From Coriobacteriaceae bacterium (lineage in GTDB: Bacteria; Actinomycetota; Coriobacteriia; Coriobacteriales; Eggerthellaceae), in contig JAIRPR010000191.1 in NCBI GenBank assembly GCA_031256895.1, positions 1-32,146 of the forward strand: 32,146 bases of DNA. The letters are read 5' to 3'. Shown piece after piece: positions 31,712 through 32,146 of the stretch (position 1 is the first letter of the stretch; every line of letters begins with the position of its first letter). Position numbers and translations under genes: made by a program. The notes beneath the pieces are model-generated. The model saw nothing but the letters and a program-made list of their open reading frames with translations, did not search any database and had not been told where the DNA came from.

Positions 31712-32146
31712 ATGAGAGAGCATGTTCGCAACATAAGTAGACGAGCTTTTCTTGGCGGTGCCGCAGCGTTCGGCACGGTCTCCTTGGTGAACCCATCCCT
31801 CGCTTTTGCGACCCCTACTGCGGCCGAGAAGCAGGCCGAAGCCGATGCTGTGCGCATCCGCGTCACGTCGATGCAGCACGAGCTGAACATGGCCTCCGAC
31901 AACTACTATATCGCGCTGGAGGAACACGATGCGGCCGTCTTGGCCATGGAGGCCGCCCAAGCCCGCATCGACGAAACAAACGCGCAGATAGCCACTTTGC
32001 AGGGCAAATTAGGCACGCGAGCACGCGCCATGTACCGCAATGGCACCGCATCGTTCTTGGACATCCTTTTCGGGGCGACGTCCTTTGAGGAATTCGCCAC
32101 GAACTGGAGCCTTTTGAACTCCATGAACCAAAGCGATGCCTCCATG
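31712..32146 (+). CDS. Tat-exported coiled-coil cell-wall protein, partial at right edge
   Basis: 145 codons are visible before the window ends, starting at ATG 31712 with AAGGAGG 8 nt upstream. The N-terminus has a twin-arginine motif (SRRAFLGG, about residues 9-16), a hydrophobic stretch and an 'AFA' type cleavage site near 31-33. It then enters a heptad-rich coiled coil (about 38-100) followed by 'RARAMYRNGTASFLDILFGATSFEEFATNWSLL'. This matches the N-terminal domain of peptidoglycan hydrolases of the CwlO/PcsB/RipA kind, where the coiled coil keeps a C-terminal hydrolase inactive until FtsEX-type activation. The catalytic domain, if any, lies beyond the window. Confidence 0.8.
   Translation, partial: MREHVRNISRRAFLGGAAAFGTVSLVNPSLAFATPTAAEKQAEADAVRIRVTSMQHELNMASDNYYIALEEHDAAVLAMEAAQARIDETNAQIATLQGKLGTRARAMYRNGTASFLDILFGATSFEEFATNWSLLNSMNQSDASM

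Overview
The window is a GC-rich stretch that most resembles an anaerobic actinomycete of the class Coriobacteriia (Eggerthellaceae-like). RpoB and RpoC have the actinobacterial N-termini (a 'VPNL-IQTESF' block in RpoB, a '[23 protein letters not shown]' style block in RpoC). A class B sortase, an iron-sulfur type PurF and a nitrogenase cluster of anaerobe type point to Coriobacteriia rather than Frankia-like actinomycetes. The placement is an inference from remembered family sequences; no search was run.

Region 1 (1-10515, minus strand) is a compact nitrogen-fixation operon in the order nifH, nifI1, nifI2, nifD, nifK, nifEN (one fused gene), nifB, and a nifV-like gene that runs off the left edge. 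The nifI pair between nifH and nifD is the arrangement of methanogens and clostridia. Unusual points are the NifE-NifN fusion with a Gly/Pro/Cys repeat linker, a NifV homologue that has lost the catalytic and metal-binding motifs of homocitrate synthase (an omega-type subunit by analogy with Clostridium), an Ala/Thr/Pro N-terminal extension on NifD, and hairpins in the nifH-nifI1 gap. Upstream, on the same strand, are two small paralogous three-helix membrane proteins whose last 48 residues are nearly identical at DNA level (10723-11787).

Region 2 (11788-13163) holds divergent promoters, a mazEF toxin-antitoxin pair with a near-consensus promoter, and a well-formed rpoB promoter.

Region 3 (13164-21734, plus strand) is rpoB-rpoC (overlapping stop/start) followed by an overlapping hisE-like gene carrying 45-bp in-frame repeats. 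RpoC ends in an added helix-hairpin-helix domain resembling the C-terminal domain of RNA polymerase alpha.

Region 4 (21735-31402, plus strand) has glmM, a structured leader plus a 41-residue membrane protein, a class B sortase, and a purine cluster purF-purM-purN-(xdhC-like)-purH, with overlapping or closely spaced genes from purM to the xdhC-like gene. Several intergenic gaps contain tandem repeats or alternative hairpins. Region 5 (31403-32146) contains a 155-bp palindrome-rich segment bounded by 19-bp direct repeats and the start of a Tat-exported coiled-coil cell-wall protein that runs off the right edge.

A theme across the window is short tandem repeats (18, 27, 36, 45 bp, all multiples of three) placed at termini or domain joints of otherwise conserved enzymes (NifD, NifE, NifEN linker, HisE, PurN), with similar-sized repeats in gaps.
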